A stretch of DNA of 64,000 bases from Nipponacmea schrenckii (taxonomy: Eukaryota; Mollusca; Gastropoda; Lottiidae): contig CM060200.1 in the NCBI GenBank assembly GCA_030562195.1, forward strand, positions 62,001 through 126,000, written 5' to 3'. Of the stretch, positions 48,115 through 64,000 are shown in pieces. The notes below the pieces were generated by a model. The model was not told the origin of the DNA. It saw only the letters and a program-made list of their open reading frames with translations, and searched no databases. A program made the position numbers and the translations under genes. Numbering within the stretch: the stretch's first letter is position 1; every line of letters starts with the position of its first letter.

Positions 48115-48580
48115 TCTATCAGCTGGTAAAGTAAATATTTAGATGACTATACAGATAGCTGAAATAGAGCTCTATCAGCTGGTAAAGTAAATATTTAGAT
48201 GACTATACAGATAGCTGAAATAGAGCTCCATCAGTTGGTAAAGTTAAAATTTAAATGACTATACAGATAGCTGAAATTGAGCTCTATCAGCTGGTAAAGT
48301 AAATATTTAGATGACTATACAGATAGCTGAAATTGAGCTCTATCAGCTGGTAAAGTAAATATTTAGATGACTATACAGATAGCTGAAATTGAGCTTTATC
48401 AGCTGGTAAGGTAAATATTGAGATGATTATAAAGAAAGCTGAAATTGAGCTCTATCAGCTGGTAAAGTAAATATTTAGATGACTATACAGATAGCTGAAA
48501 TAGAACTATATCAGCTGGTAAAGAAAATATTTAGATGACTATACAGAGAGCTGAAATTGAGTTCTATCAGCTGTTAAGTT
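48115..48580. repeat. About 56-58 bp tandem repeat, 8 copies
   Basis: Units contain gagctctatcagctggtaaa and gtaaatatttagatgactat, then acagatagctgaaat. The string cagctggtaaagta is close to a 5' splice site, but no exon is known next to it. Confidence 0.92.
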
Positions 48581-50511
48581 TACATGTATAATTTAGTTGA
48601 CTTGGCGGTAGAAAATACACCTTGATGCCGGTCAGATGTTGGTATTCTAGTCAACAATGTAGAAGTTGAAAACGACAGGTATTTCTATTGTTTTACTGTC
48701 AGGGTAAACAAACAACAACTTCAAACAACAAACAATATTGTGTAGACGAAACACAAGTTGTAGAATTTGTTTAACTCAACCTATTTCAAATTCTTCAGAT
48801 AAATTTCATCAATCTTTTTCTTTATCGTCGACATTCTTATCTTTCCTTACTTCAATCATTTATCAAATTTCAATCCAACCCATCTTTGTCTCCAGAAGTA
48901 TATCGTTTTAGTAAAATAATAAAAAAATCTGTTGTCACATTCACATACCTATCAACTTTCGAAAACTAATTGGAGTCGATGTATCTCAGGGCGTGGGGGG
49001 GGGGGGATATAATATATATATTCAGTGAAGGGGCCAAAGAAATAACAATCGTGCCGACGAGACACCTCAACATAAACCGACATGACCCTAACATGAGAAT
49101 CGTGGGATCGAGGCTTGGTATAGTGCCTGTCATATACTTGACACCCCTTGACTGCCTATTGAACTCTTCAACTCATGCATTCTTCCATCATTATGAAACT
49201 GTAACATGTATAACTGAAAGAGTTCATTTGTGAAGTTTAGGGGTAGTTGGGATTTCCTGTTAAATTCTATCAGCTGTGATAAGTACCATACAATAGAAAA
49301 CGTGTATTTTGTTTTAGAATATTTATTTAAGAATATAGACTATAACAATAACAAGAGAAGTAATATAAAACATTTACAACAACTTTAGTTAAAGTATACT
49401 TACTATTTACTGTATCATATAAAACAAACTAGGGAGGGTGATCTTTCTTTAACTAGTAGTACATATTTAAAAAAAATATTAAACAACACATTGTACCTAA
49501 GTAGAGAGGGGAGAGAAGGAAGGAGAGTAGAAAAGAGAGGGGGGAGGAGAGGGGGAGGGAGAGAGAGGAAAGAAGGGAGGGGAAAAAAGAGGGAGAGAGC
49601 TAGAGGGAGAGAAAGGAAGAGAGGAGGGTTGTGAAAATAAAATAGATATAAGAAATAAATTTATCGATTGGTTTATTCACCTACCACAATATACATTTAA
49701 ACATTGGTCCCATTGTAATCCAGATACCTAATTATTTTAATTATAGAATTATAAAACTGAGAGACAGTAGATTATCTTTTGGCAATAAATTCTCAAATAC
49801 TCAGTTCTACCATAATAAAACCAGGAATAAATATACAAGTTATATATCAGAAACATAAACATAGAATTAAAATATTACCATAGTTACAGTAATAATCTAA
49901 CAAACACAATTAAAATCTACAGTTTTATAAATTAAGTAGAGTTTTACATAAAATAACAACACCATCAACAAACACAAGAAAATATCATTATTAAGTTTTA
50001 AAAAATAATTTGACAAGGTGAAAATTTCTCCTAATTTGGCTAAGGTAGGGAATGAAAACAGACACTTAGATAAAATTACATCTAGAGAAATAGTGTATAT
50101 ACTACGCAATAAACATAAAGGCACTGTTATTATATAAAATACATTCTCTTGACTCTTGTACAGGCTCATACTGAACTATATTCTGGCTGGTTGGCTAGCA
50201 GGTGTTTTCAATCAGATTTGACCAATATACAGTTTAAATGTCTGTTTTTAATTCTGTAAGGTGACACGTATAGATGAGATTGAACCAATATTAACCTGAA
50301 CAATAGTGAATTCCACTGGGCCAGTACCTTCTGTTTAATAGTAACTTTTACCCAACCGAATCTCTACCACCTGACAAGCAAATATGAATATAACTATATC
50401 CGTTTTAGTATCAGCTAGTAGGACACGCCTATATAAATCAGTCAGTAACAATCATCATATATCTATAAATCAGGAATCCTGTCAGTAACAATCCAGCAGT
50501 GATAAAATATC
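48581..50511. other. Gene-poor stretch 3' of SQLE
   Basis: An 87-codon plus-strand ORF at 48970-49233 starts next to a G-run and matches nothing I recognise; I do not call it. A strongly purine-only (G/A) tract runs from about 49505 to 49630. A short dispersed repeat member lies near 50318-50368. The SQLE 3' UTR on the minus strand must lie in the right part. Confidence 0.45.
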
Positions 50512-55223
<4,712 letters not shown>

Positions 55224-56044
55224 TATCCCTGAAATAACGGATTAGTCTTTTGTGATGTGATAAGATGATGATAAGTTGAAAAGGAAGGGGGGTAGAAGGT
55301 GTTGGAACGGGGCAAGGGGGAAAGATTTGGAGGGGTTGGAATAGGGGGTTGAAATGGGTTGGATAAAAATATTTGGAGAAAGTTGAAAAGGGGGCACTGG
55401 GTACTGATAGGAGATGAGGGGTTAAAAAGAGGGGGGGGGGTCTTTAAATCTTTACAATCTCCAGGTAATTTTTGCCAGAATCAGGTCCATAGATTTTTAT
55501 CTGTATAGTCATAGAGTTAAATGAGAGAAGGTCAGTGTGTAGAATTACATAAAAATAGAGTTAATAGAAACTAAAACGAAAGTAGACTTTATCAGCTGAT
55601 AGAAATTATACGATTAGTGTGATTCTAAATCAACTTGAAAACTTCACAATTCTGGATTGATGTTGTTTGATTTCCTATTATGTTAATTTTACAAACCTTA
55701 AACTCAACCATAAACCTCAACCATTTAATTAACACATTCATTAACCACAAATTAATGGTCATCGGCAGGTGCCCGTTTCTGTGAGGACATAAACATGGTG
55801 ATTCGTCTGCTGATCTTGTTTCAACCAATTACAAACAAATAGAACATTCAGCCCGAACCAGTTCAATATTTTATCACGAAATTTCTAAAAAAATATTTCT
55901 TCTCAAATTCAGTTTTTTTTCTTCTGTGAAATAATCAGCAGAAGGTCTTTTTATTTCAAAAAAGAAATTTATTTAAAAAAATGCAACATATATTTCGCGG
56001 ATTATTTTTTTTTGTTTTGCTGCGGAAATTCATAATATTGCAAA
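55224..56044. promoter_or_regulatory. Divergent region between SQLE and UCKL1
   Basis: SQLE (minus, ATG at 55223) and UCKL1 (plus, ATG at 56045) are head to head, 821 bp apart, so their promoters lie here or overlap. The SQLE side holds a G-rich purine tract (about 55270-55440, ending in a run of G). Next to the UCKL1 start is an AT-rich stretch (atatttcgcggattatt). I see no clear sterol response element. Confidence 0.45.
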
Positions 56045-59000
56045 ATGTCGGAAAATGTGTTTGAATTTACCAATCCTCCAAGTTCTGCAAGCTCTATATC
56101 GGATAGGTAATACAAATTCATTTACACCTTTTTTGAAATGTTAGATCAGGTATTCCTTTACAGATCGAATTCAAGTCTGACTCCCGATTTTCTCTTTTTT
56201 TCCTTTTTTCATCCCGTATGATTCATGTGGTGTGCTTTCATGATGAAATGATGCTAAAAATAGAACAATAATAAAGGGCTTCATTGTGCTATTTAATCCA
56301 GCGCATTCAGTCTTTTGATTTCGAGTCGAGATATTTTCAGTGCATATTGATTTTTAAACAGCATCTGTTTGAAAACAATATGTTACAAAGTTTAACTTTA
56401 TGATGTCAGACAAACAAACTCATAGGCCTACACTACAACTTCTAAGAATAATTGCCTCTTCAGTCTTCAGCTGAAACTGCAATGCTGCCCTAGCTAGGCC
56501 TACTACTATGCTATCACTATCACAGTTTGCTCTCAAATTCAGTAAACCCTCCATGCGCTAAGACAGTAAAAAACTCTCTGACCTGGCCAGGGCAGTCAAG
56601 TTGACCCTCGTAAATAACAAATAGACATTATTAGATAACACATAATTTTATTTTTTAATGAATTATACATATCATTAAAAAAGAACATTATTAAGCTGTG
56701 TGGACTCTCTGAAACAGATGTCGAGTTGACAAACCTAAATATCAAACAAACATTATTAGCTATGTGGACTCTCTAAAGAGATGTCGAGTTGACAAACCTA
56801 AATATCAAAAACATTATTAGCTATGTGGACTCTCTAAAGAATGCAGTTGAAAACCAAATATAAAACATTATTAGCTATGTGGACTCTCTAAAGAGATGTC
56901 GAGTTGACAAACCTAAATACCAAAATAACATTATTAGCTATGTGGACTCTCTACACGAATGCAGAATTGATAATGCTCAATGCTATATAAACATTACTAG
57001 CTTAAGAAAGAGATGTCGAGTTGACAAACCTAAATACCAAAATAACATTATTAGCTATGTGGATTCCCTAAAACTAGTTTATTTCATGTTAAAGTATGTT
57101 TGTTTATACAGTGTTTTTACAAATTTTTTTAGAATAGAAGGTTGTAATAAAATAATAGGCAGCAAACCTGAGCGATGTAGTCATGAAAGCTAGTGTACTT
57201 GTGGCTAAAATAGCCAGCAGAGAAAGTACAATAGTCTGCGATAGTCAATACTTATAATAATCTTTTGAATTTTTGAGCACTCTCTCGCGTGTGTGAATTA
57301 TAAAAGGGATTTAGGTTTCTTATCTATATATATTATATAACTCAATAAACCAAGTTTAAATATTTAAAATAAATCAGAAACAGACGTGGTATTCAAACTG
57401 AAGGTTAAGATTTATAAAGATATCTAGATTTCATCTATACTCAAACTGTCATATTGTCATGGTGATAATAAATAGTACTTACTATTTAAACAAGTTGAAT
57501 GTTATATAAAAGATAACATATGTTGAATATTGATAATATTTTTATTATTGTTATAATTACGGAGGAGTTTATAAATTTATGCAGCTTTCTGGAAAGTATG
57601 AAAGAAGTCAGAATAGTAAATATTGTACTTACTGATCAGTCATGTTGAATCTGGAGAATATTCTCTAGATATACCAAACATCTCTGGAAGTGTAAAACTG
57701 TTGGAATTGAGAAGTTGTAATTCTTGATTCTGAGGAATTATCATTTTCATTTAACAATGTCTTCATCATTGATAAGGTGGGTCCCTGGTTCACTTTATCC
57801 AAATAGTTTGATACAACTGTTTTATATACCGTAATTTAGGTTTCCTGTGCCAAAGTCATCTAGCTTATTAACATTTAGAACGTGTCAGTATTGCCCTGTG
57901 TCAGTATTGCCCTGTGTTTTGATAATTCATATCCAAATTGACATTGTTTAATATTATCTTATGTTGTTTTTTTTATCAGACCCATTACTACTTTAAATAC
58001 CAACTATAATTTCATTGGCCTTTTTAACGTGACCAATCATTTTAGAGTTGAAAAAGGTATATTTGAAGTAAAGTTCAAATCAAGTTTTTGTTATATTTTG
58101 TTTATGACTGTCCCTTATTCGTTCAAGTAAAGTTCAATATGTTTTTCTAATTTTTATTAGTATTTTAAGATCTAAGTTGTGAATTTGTTATTATTTTTGG
58201 TGAATATTAGCAGGTCTAAGTTGTGAATTTGTTATTATTTTTGGTGAATATTAGCAGATCTAAGTTGTGAATTTGTTATTATTTTTGGTGAATATTATCA
58301 GATCTAAGTTGTGAATTTGTTATTATTTTTGGTGAATATTAGCAGATCTAAGTTGTGAATTTGTTATTATTTTTGGTGAATATTAGCAGGTCTAAGTTGT
58401 GAATTTGTTATTATTTTTGGTGAATATTAGCAGATCTAAGTTGTGAATTTGTTATTATTTTTGGTGAATATTAGCAGGTCTAAGTTGTGAATTTGTTATT
58501 ATTTTTGGTGAATATTATAAGATCTAAGTTGTGAATTTGTTATTATTTTTGGTGAATATTAGCAGATCTAAGTTGTGAATTTGTTATTATTTTTGGTGAA
58601 TATTAGCAGGTCTAAGTTGTGAATTTGTTATTATTTTTGGTGAATATTAGCAGGTCTAAGTTGTGAATTTGTTATTATTTTTGGTGAATATTATCAGGTC
58701 TAAGTTGTGAATTTGTTATTATTTTTGGTGAATATTATCAGGTCTAAGTTGTGAATTTGTTATTATTTTTGGTGAATATTAGCAGGTCTAAGTTGTGAAT
58801 TTGTTATTAAAGTTGCGTTGAATATTAGCAGTGTCTAATGTTGTGAATATTGTTATTTTTTTTAATTTGATTATTCAAGCTTAAATTCATTTATCCCGCT
58901 TATTTTTTGGAGTGAGTTGAGTTAAGTTAAGCTGAACTGTACTGTATGAATGTATGAATGAATAGTAGTATTTATTTATATATTTGATGATACAGCTATT

Positions 59001-62000
59001 TATTTAATCTGTCGTTTTTATTGGAGTGGGTATAATATGTACTAAGTTGGATAGTAGTTGTTTTATCATAGCCAATTTACTAGTTGTAATTAATTATCTT
59101 TATTATGGAGTGCAAATATGACCAAAGTTATATTTATAATATTGATAATTTACTAAATTGGAATTATTACTTTTACGATGGTGTATTTCATGAACAATTT
59201 TCTAAATATTAAATTCTTGGAAGTGTAATAATTAATTATTATATTAAATTTAAACAGATATAATTTCTATTGTGTTTGAATGAATCGTGGATCTATTGTG
59301 TTTGAATGAATCGTGGATCTATTGTGTTTGATTGAATCGTGGATCTATTGTGTTTGATTGAATCGTGGATCTATTGTGTTTGATGAATCGTGGATCTATT
59401 GTGTTTGAATGAATCGTGGATCTATTGTGTTTGATTGAATCGTGGATGTAGCTATAAAATACAATACGTGGATGTTGTTTAGTTTTAGTTTTAATTCGAA
59501 CTGTGAAATCAACATGTGGGTTGAACTATAAAAATAAATCAATGATAATACCTTGTAGAGATTTTGAATTATTTTTACTGAAATTTAGTTTTCACTTGTA
59601 AAAACTAATATATATTATAATTGGACCACTTTCTGTCTCTAATAATCAACTCCTGTTACTTTGAAACATTCATTTAAATTGTAACTTCACAGAAAATTGA
59701 CCTAATACGAATAATTAGTGTAGTTTAAACTTTAAGTTGAAAAGAAAAAAAGCTGTTTGTGTTCTTGAAGGAAATAGCACTTTTAAAATCAAGAGTTAGT
59801 CAGCTGATTTATCACTAGTTAAAGAAATATCAGACAGACATGGTGTATTTTCAGTAAATGTGGTTTAACAGTTGATATTGCATAGTATATGTGCAGTAAA
59901 TGTGGTATAACAGTTGATATTGCTCAGTTTATGTGTAACAAAGGTTGTATATACAGTTGATATTGCTTAGTTGATAGTGAATGTTTGAGTTATATTGCCC
60001 AATCAAATATTTAAAAGGGATATTGTTCAGTTAAAAACAGGTATGAGATAAGTTAATAAAGGTGATATAAATAGTTGATATTGCCCAGTTAAAAAGTGGT
60101 ATTAGTGTAGTGATAGTGGTAAATACCTGATATTGTTGGGTTGATATTTTATATTATGTATAGTAGAAGTGGTATATGGAATTGATATTGACCGGTCTAT
60201 ATATTATGTATAGTAGAAGTGGTATATGGAATTGATATTGACCGGTCTATATATTATGTATAATAGAAGTGGTATATGGAATTGATATTGACTGGTCTAT
60301 ATTGTATGTATAATAGAAGTGGTATATTATTGATATTGACTGATCTATATTGTATGTATAATTGAAGTGGTATATAATTGATATTGACTGATCTATATTG
60401 TATGTATAATTGAAGTGGTATATAGTTGATATTGACCGGTCTATATTGTGTAGATATAATATAAAAGCGAAGATTAAATAAAGAGCATTATGTCTGATAT
60501 ATTGAACAATGATGTTAATAATGATGATATTGACAATAAAGATGACAACCAGCCTCTGGAGAACAGAGTTAAAGTGTGAGTTTTTCATTTCATTATTGTT
60601 TAGTTTGTGAAGACTTTGGAGAGTCCACATAGCTAATAATTTGTTTATTATGAGAGTTCACAAGCTAATATTTTTGTTGTTATTATATAAATGGTTACAT
60701 GACTGATGTTGTTTACCTGGTAATGTATAAGTTTGTCAATAGATGTATATAAATGATATCTATAAGCCAGTAAAACTTCATACAATATTTAAAGGAATAA
60801 TAAGTCTTCGAATGAATATAAAATTTGAAAATTGAAACTTGGCCAATAGAACTCTATTCATCAGTAAATATACACTATTTTCATTCTGTCTATTATTAAC
60901 TGGTGTTTGAGTCCCACTATTGTCACTGTCATGATAAAACACTCGTCTTTATACAAACTGAGTGAACTTGCCTCGTAATACAGACAGGAAAACAAATATT
61001 ACTTGTCAAACTTTACTAAGGTTTCAGACTGAAATAAATATACTTGTCTGATAAATATATAGCATGAAACTCAAAGTTAGAACACGTTTCAGGTTCTGTT
61101 TTAATATTTCTATATCACTCTCTACAATTGATGTATTGACCACTATTTTAACAGTGGTATTTCTATATCGCTCTACAATTGAATATTGAGCACTATTTTA
61201 ACAGTGGTTTTCTATATTCTCAATTGATGTATTGACCTATTTAACAGTGGTTTTCTATATCTCTCAATTGATGTATTGACCACTATTATAACAGTGGTAT
61301 TTCTATATCTCTCTACAATTGATGTATTGAGCACTATTTTAACAGTGGTATTTCTATATCACTCTACAATTGATGTATTGACCACTATTATAACAGTGGT
61401 ATTTCTATATCGCTCTACAATTGATGTATTGAGCACTATTTTAACAGTGGTATTTCTATATTGCTCTACAATTGATATATTGAGCACTATTTTAACAGTG
61501 GTATTTCTATATCACTCTACAATTGATGTATTGACCACTATTATAACAGTGGTATTTCTATATCGCTCTACAATTGATGTATTGAGCACTATTTTAACAG
61601 TGGTATTTTTATATTGCTCTACAATCGATATATTGATCACTATTTTAACAGTGGTATTAGTCTATCAATCTATAGTTTTGAAGAAACCTAACTAATCCTG
61701 CTATCTCAACAGGCAAAGCAAATCAGACATTCCCTAAAATAACAAAACAATTCAATAAATCTATTAAAATTGAATAAATTTGATTTTTTTTCTGATTTCA
61801 GTGGAGAAGAAGAAGAGATAAACAACTATGATGACAAAAATTATACAAAAATCACCTCCCCGACAACTCCGACAAAACCTCCCAAAAGTCCCACCAAATC
61901 GGCCTCGGCTAAAAAGAAAGTGAAGGCTCAGGCTGCGTCTACGAAGTCGAGTGGTCGCGTTGTTTATACTGGAAGTAGAACTCTATACACGGCAGGTCGA

Positions 62001-64000
62001 CCTCCCTGGTACGATTCACAGGGGCAACTTAAAAAACCTTTTGTTATAGGTAAGTTTAGAAGAGAGAATTTCCCTTATTGGACAGTCCGTGGTGTTGCTG
62101 ATCTATATTACCCTGTGAGGTGCAAAAAAAAAACATTTGATTTCTGTATTTCTATGACAATTTTATTTAAAATATTATTTTTTGAAGAGAATTTCCCCCA
62201 TTGTTCAGTCCATGGTGTTGTTGGTGTTGATAAGCCATCAAGTATATTTTTATTGCGTTTGAATCTCCAATACAGTACAATAGAATCAATTAGGTAGTTC
62301 ACTTTCCTTATTAGGATTTTAAATTTTATACCAAGAAGAAGGGTGTGAAACTTTATTTTTTTATTTGACCTAGGAATGTGTCGGGGCCTAGATGACATTT
62401 AATAATTATTTTTCTCTCCCAGAGGTCAAGTTAAAAACTATTTTATACAATGGGCATGCTCTATTTACTCTTTAAATATCATATTTCACTAACAAGTTTA
62501 CTATGTGGGGTAAAAAAACCTCAAAAAAATTTCAAAAGACATAACTAAAAAAGCAAAACCATATCTTAGATCAATTTATCTTATATTTATTTCTTTGTGA
62601 AATGTGACAGGGCTTGGCTAGCGAAATATAGACGGTTTGATATAGAGGGTTTGATATAGAGGGTTTGATATAGAGGGTTTGCCCAGATGAAGGTAACTAG
62701 AGCCCTGTATCTATCTGTTTAATATTATTGTTAAATCCACAGGGCAAGTAAAATATATACAAACACACCTCAACAGCACAGTGTATGTTTTATATGTAAT
62801 TATACACAAATATAGCCCAGTGGCGTTGTTATTGACAATGATGAGATATTTTGGTCTGTTTATTTTCAGGAATCTGTGGCGGCAGCGCCTCAGGGAAAAC
62901 AACAGTATCTAGAAAAATAATAGAAGCTCTAGATGTACCTTGGGTCAGTTTATTGAGTATGGATTCGTTTTATAAGGTAAAGAACTCTTTATATCTGACC
63001 CTAAGCCAGTGCTTTCTGTTAAATAGTTATTTTGAATAGTGACTAGTTTCCAATAGTAACGGTTTTCTTTTCGACCACCCTAATCTCTTTCTGTCTTCAC
63101 CATGTAAAGATCTGAAAATTAATATATAACTGGAATATTTCATCCAATTTGGATAAACTTGGTTTCCCATAATATATATATAAAGTAAATAACAAAATAA
63201 TACCAAATCTTTATATATTTCCTACATGTTTCAGTAGTATCTTCTGGGAGACATATAGATGGTCTAACTTATTATCACCTAAAACATGACTTTAGTTTAA
63301 CACTGCTGTGGGTATATGTTACCTTGCCTAACAAGCTATCTTTAACTGAGTAGAATGCCCTTTGACCTTTAACATAAGTGATGAAATCTGCCTGTGGAGA
63401 CCTTGACTTAATTTAACATATTACTCTCACTGCTGTTAATAGATGATATCTTGGAGTTGAATTATTGTGTAGCTAGGGATTAAACCTTGAATTCCTGAAT
63501 TACTGAACTTAAACCCTGAATCTTTCTGGCTATCTACAACACTGATTAATCACTTCTCTCTCAATTTCTAGTCACCTCGAAATCTTTTCTCTTAACAATC
63601 CTTTAAGGTAAAGTGTTGCAATGGAAACAATGTCCCTGGGAAAAAGCTAACAGGAATCTAATATAAATTAGGATCCATGACCAGTTTAAAACCCTTTTAA
63701 ATAACTAAAATAATACGAATAATTTATCAACACAAATCTTGTCTGTTATGGGAACAGAAGAATTTTAAATGATTTTGATGACCTATGACCTATGATATTG
63801 TTTGATATAAAATTATACAATCTATGTTCACTAGTGATTTTGATTGAAAATTTTTTACCTAGTATTAACAATTATATGATATATATATTCATAGTGAAAA
63901 ATAAAAATTATTTGAAATTAGATTTCCATTATGAGCTTCAAAAATTAAATGATGTAAGTTTATTAATAAAACAGAAATATAATTATATTTTTACAGAGTC
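56045..64000 (+). CDS. UCKL1: Uridine-cytidine kinase-like 1, 5' part (cut by window end)
   Basis: UCKL1-type kinases phosphorylate uridine and cytidine with ATP in pyrimidine salvage. Exon 1a is 56045-56106 ([20 protein letters not shown], phase 2), exon 2 is 61802-62049, exon 3 is 62870-62976, and exon 4 appears to start at 63997 after ttttacag. Exon 2 has an acidic start ([11 protein letters not shown]), a Ser/Thr/Pro/Lys-rich stretch and the family hallmark [19 protein letters not shown]. Exon 3 holds the P-loop [28 protein letters not shown]. The kinase lid and the UPRT-like C-terminal domain lie beyond the window. Introns are large and repeat-filled. An alternative first exon lies at 60490. 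Confidence 0.93.
56690..57085. repeat. About 58-60 bp tandem repeat in UCKL1 intron 1, 6-7 copies
   Basis: Units contain attagctatgtggactctct, aaagagatgtcgagttgaca and aacctaaatatcaaa. Two copies are diverged (about 56835-56870 and 56945-57000). Confidence 0.9.
58150..58855. repeat. 44-bp minisatellite in UCKL1 intron 1, about 15 copies
   Basis: Near-identical units contain agatctaagttgtgaatttg and ttattatttttggtgaatat, then tagc. Variants (cagatc/caggtc and ttagcag/ttatcag) recur between copies. The last copy is degraded. Confidence 0.95.
59268..59450. repeat. 26-bp tandem repeat, 7 copies
   Basis: Units of ctattgtgtttgaatgaatc followed by gtggat, in UCKL1 intron 1. Variants are ttgaatga, ttgattga and ttgatga. 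Confidence 0.92.
59850..60445. repeat. Diverged 40-60 bp repeats just before the alternative UCKL1 first exon
   Basis: Imperfect copies share gttgatattg and agtggtatatggaattgata, ttgaccggtctatat, tgtataatagaa. The last five or so (60165-60440) are regular. They run up to about 45 bp before the second candidate start codon, so they may lie in its promoter. Confidence 0.85.
60490..60575 (+). CDS. UCKL1: Alternative UCKL1 first exon (1b)
   Basis: ATG at 60490 opens [20 protein letters not shown], then QPLENRVK, and ends in AAAGT with a GTGAGT donor in phase 2. This is the same phase as exon 1a, so it joins exon 2 (61802) in frame. It gives an acidic N-terminus continuous with the acidic start of exon 2. 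TATAAAA at 60460-60466 lies only 24 bp upstream of the ATG, so its role as a TATA box is doubtful. Confidence 0.6.
61100..61690. repeat. 51-bp minisatellite with 153-bp higher-order pattern, about 12 copies
   Basis: Units contain tatttctatatcgctctaca, attgatgtattgagcactat and tttaacagtgg. The period is a multiple of three and gives an artificial plus-strand ORF at 61276-61695. Within it three unit types (FLYH, FLYR, FLYC) recur in order, indicating duplication in blocks of three. It lies between exon 1b and exon 2 of UCKL1. Confidence 0.94.
62625..62682. repeat. 18-bp tandem repeat, 3-4 copies
   Basis: Units of tatagagggtttga in UCKL1 intron 2. Nearby, at 62066-62105 and 62189-62232, two diverged copies of gaatttccc...ttcagtcc(g/a)tggtgttg occur about 120 bp apart. 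Confidence 0.8.
63006..63110. repeat. Member of a short dispersed repeat family
   Basis: Shares ccagtgctttctgtt, aatagtaac and gaccaccctaatctct with segments near 10645-10700 (ccagtgtctactattgaata...ccgccctaatatct) and 50318-50368 (ccagtaccttctgtttaata...accgaatctct). The gccagtgcttct core is also in the 54-bp array at 9.2 kb. Probably a short non-autonomous element, but its boundaries are unclear. Confidence 0.45.

Noticed and set aside
48970..49233. 87-codon plus-strand ORF
   Set aside because: No homology, unusual composition next to a G-run, and no splice or promoter context.

Overview
This window is nuclear DNA from an animal. It is very AT-rich, its genes are split into many short exons with GT-AG introns, and it is packed with minisatellites. 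The gene set (SZT2, CC2D1/Lgd, an ANKRD66-like protein, a Reeler-domain protein, squalene epoxidase, UCKL1) and the intron density suggest an invertebrate, probably a lophotrochozoan such as a mollusc. That placement is inference. I see no bacterial genes, CRISPR array, rRNA gene or convincing tRNA gene.

Layout. 1-13.4 kb: three large tandem arrays (39-, 54- and 40-bp units) in sequence with only weak exon-like pieces. 13.47-26.94 kb, minus strand: the 5' quarter of SZT2, a KICSTOR subunit; nearly every exon was matched by homology and by splice phase. 27.17-38.58 kb, plus strand: a CC2D1A/B (Lgd) orthologue, with start codons 225 bp from SZT2 in a shared divergent promoter. 42.01-43.09 kb, plus: a small ankyrin-repeat gene like ANKRD66. 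44.66-46.01 kb, minus: a secreted Reeler-domain protein. 46-50.5 kb: gene-poor and repeat-rich. 50.51-55.22 kb, minus: squalene epoxidase (SQLE), eight coding exons. 56.05-64.0 kb, plus: the 5' part of UCKL1, with two alternative first exons of equal splice phase; it runs off the right edge.

The most unusual feature is in SZT2. At least four intronic minisatellites are anchored exactly on splice junctions. Their repeat unit is the real splice site plus 14-33 nt of the adjoining exon. Exon 6 has such an array at both ends, and exon 8 has about 57 copies of its 3' splice site. A fifth, degenerate array at exon 10 probably follows the same pattern. Beside one array, exon 3 carries an 83-bp insertion made of shuffled local exon pieces.

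Three homopolymer runs (in CC2D1 twice, in ANKRD66 once) each differ by one base from what splice phase requires. This looks like residual long-read assembly error rather than gene decay. The genes are functionally unrelated housekeeping or signalling genes: SZT2 in mTORC1 nutrient signalling, CC2D1 in ESCRT-III/endosomal sorting, SQLE in sterol synthesis, UCKL1 in pyrimidine salvage.
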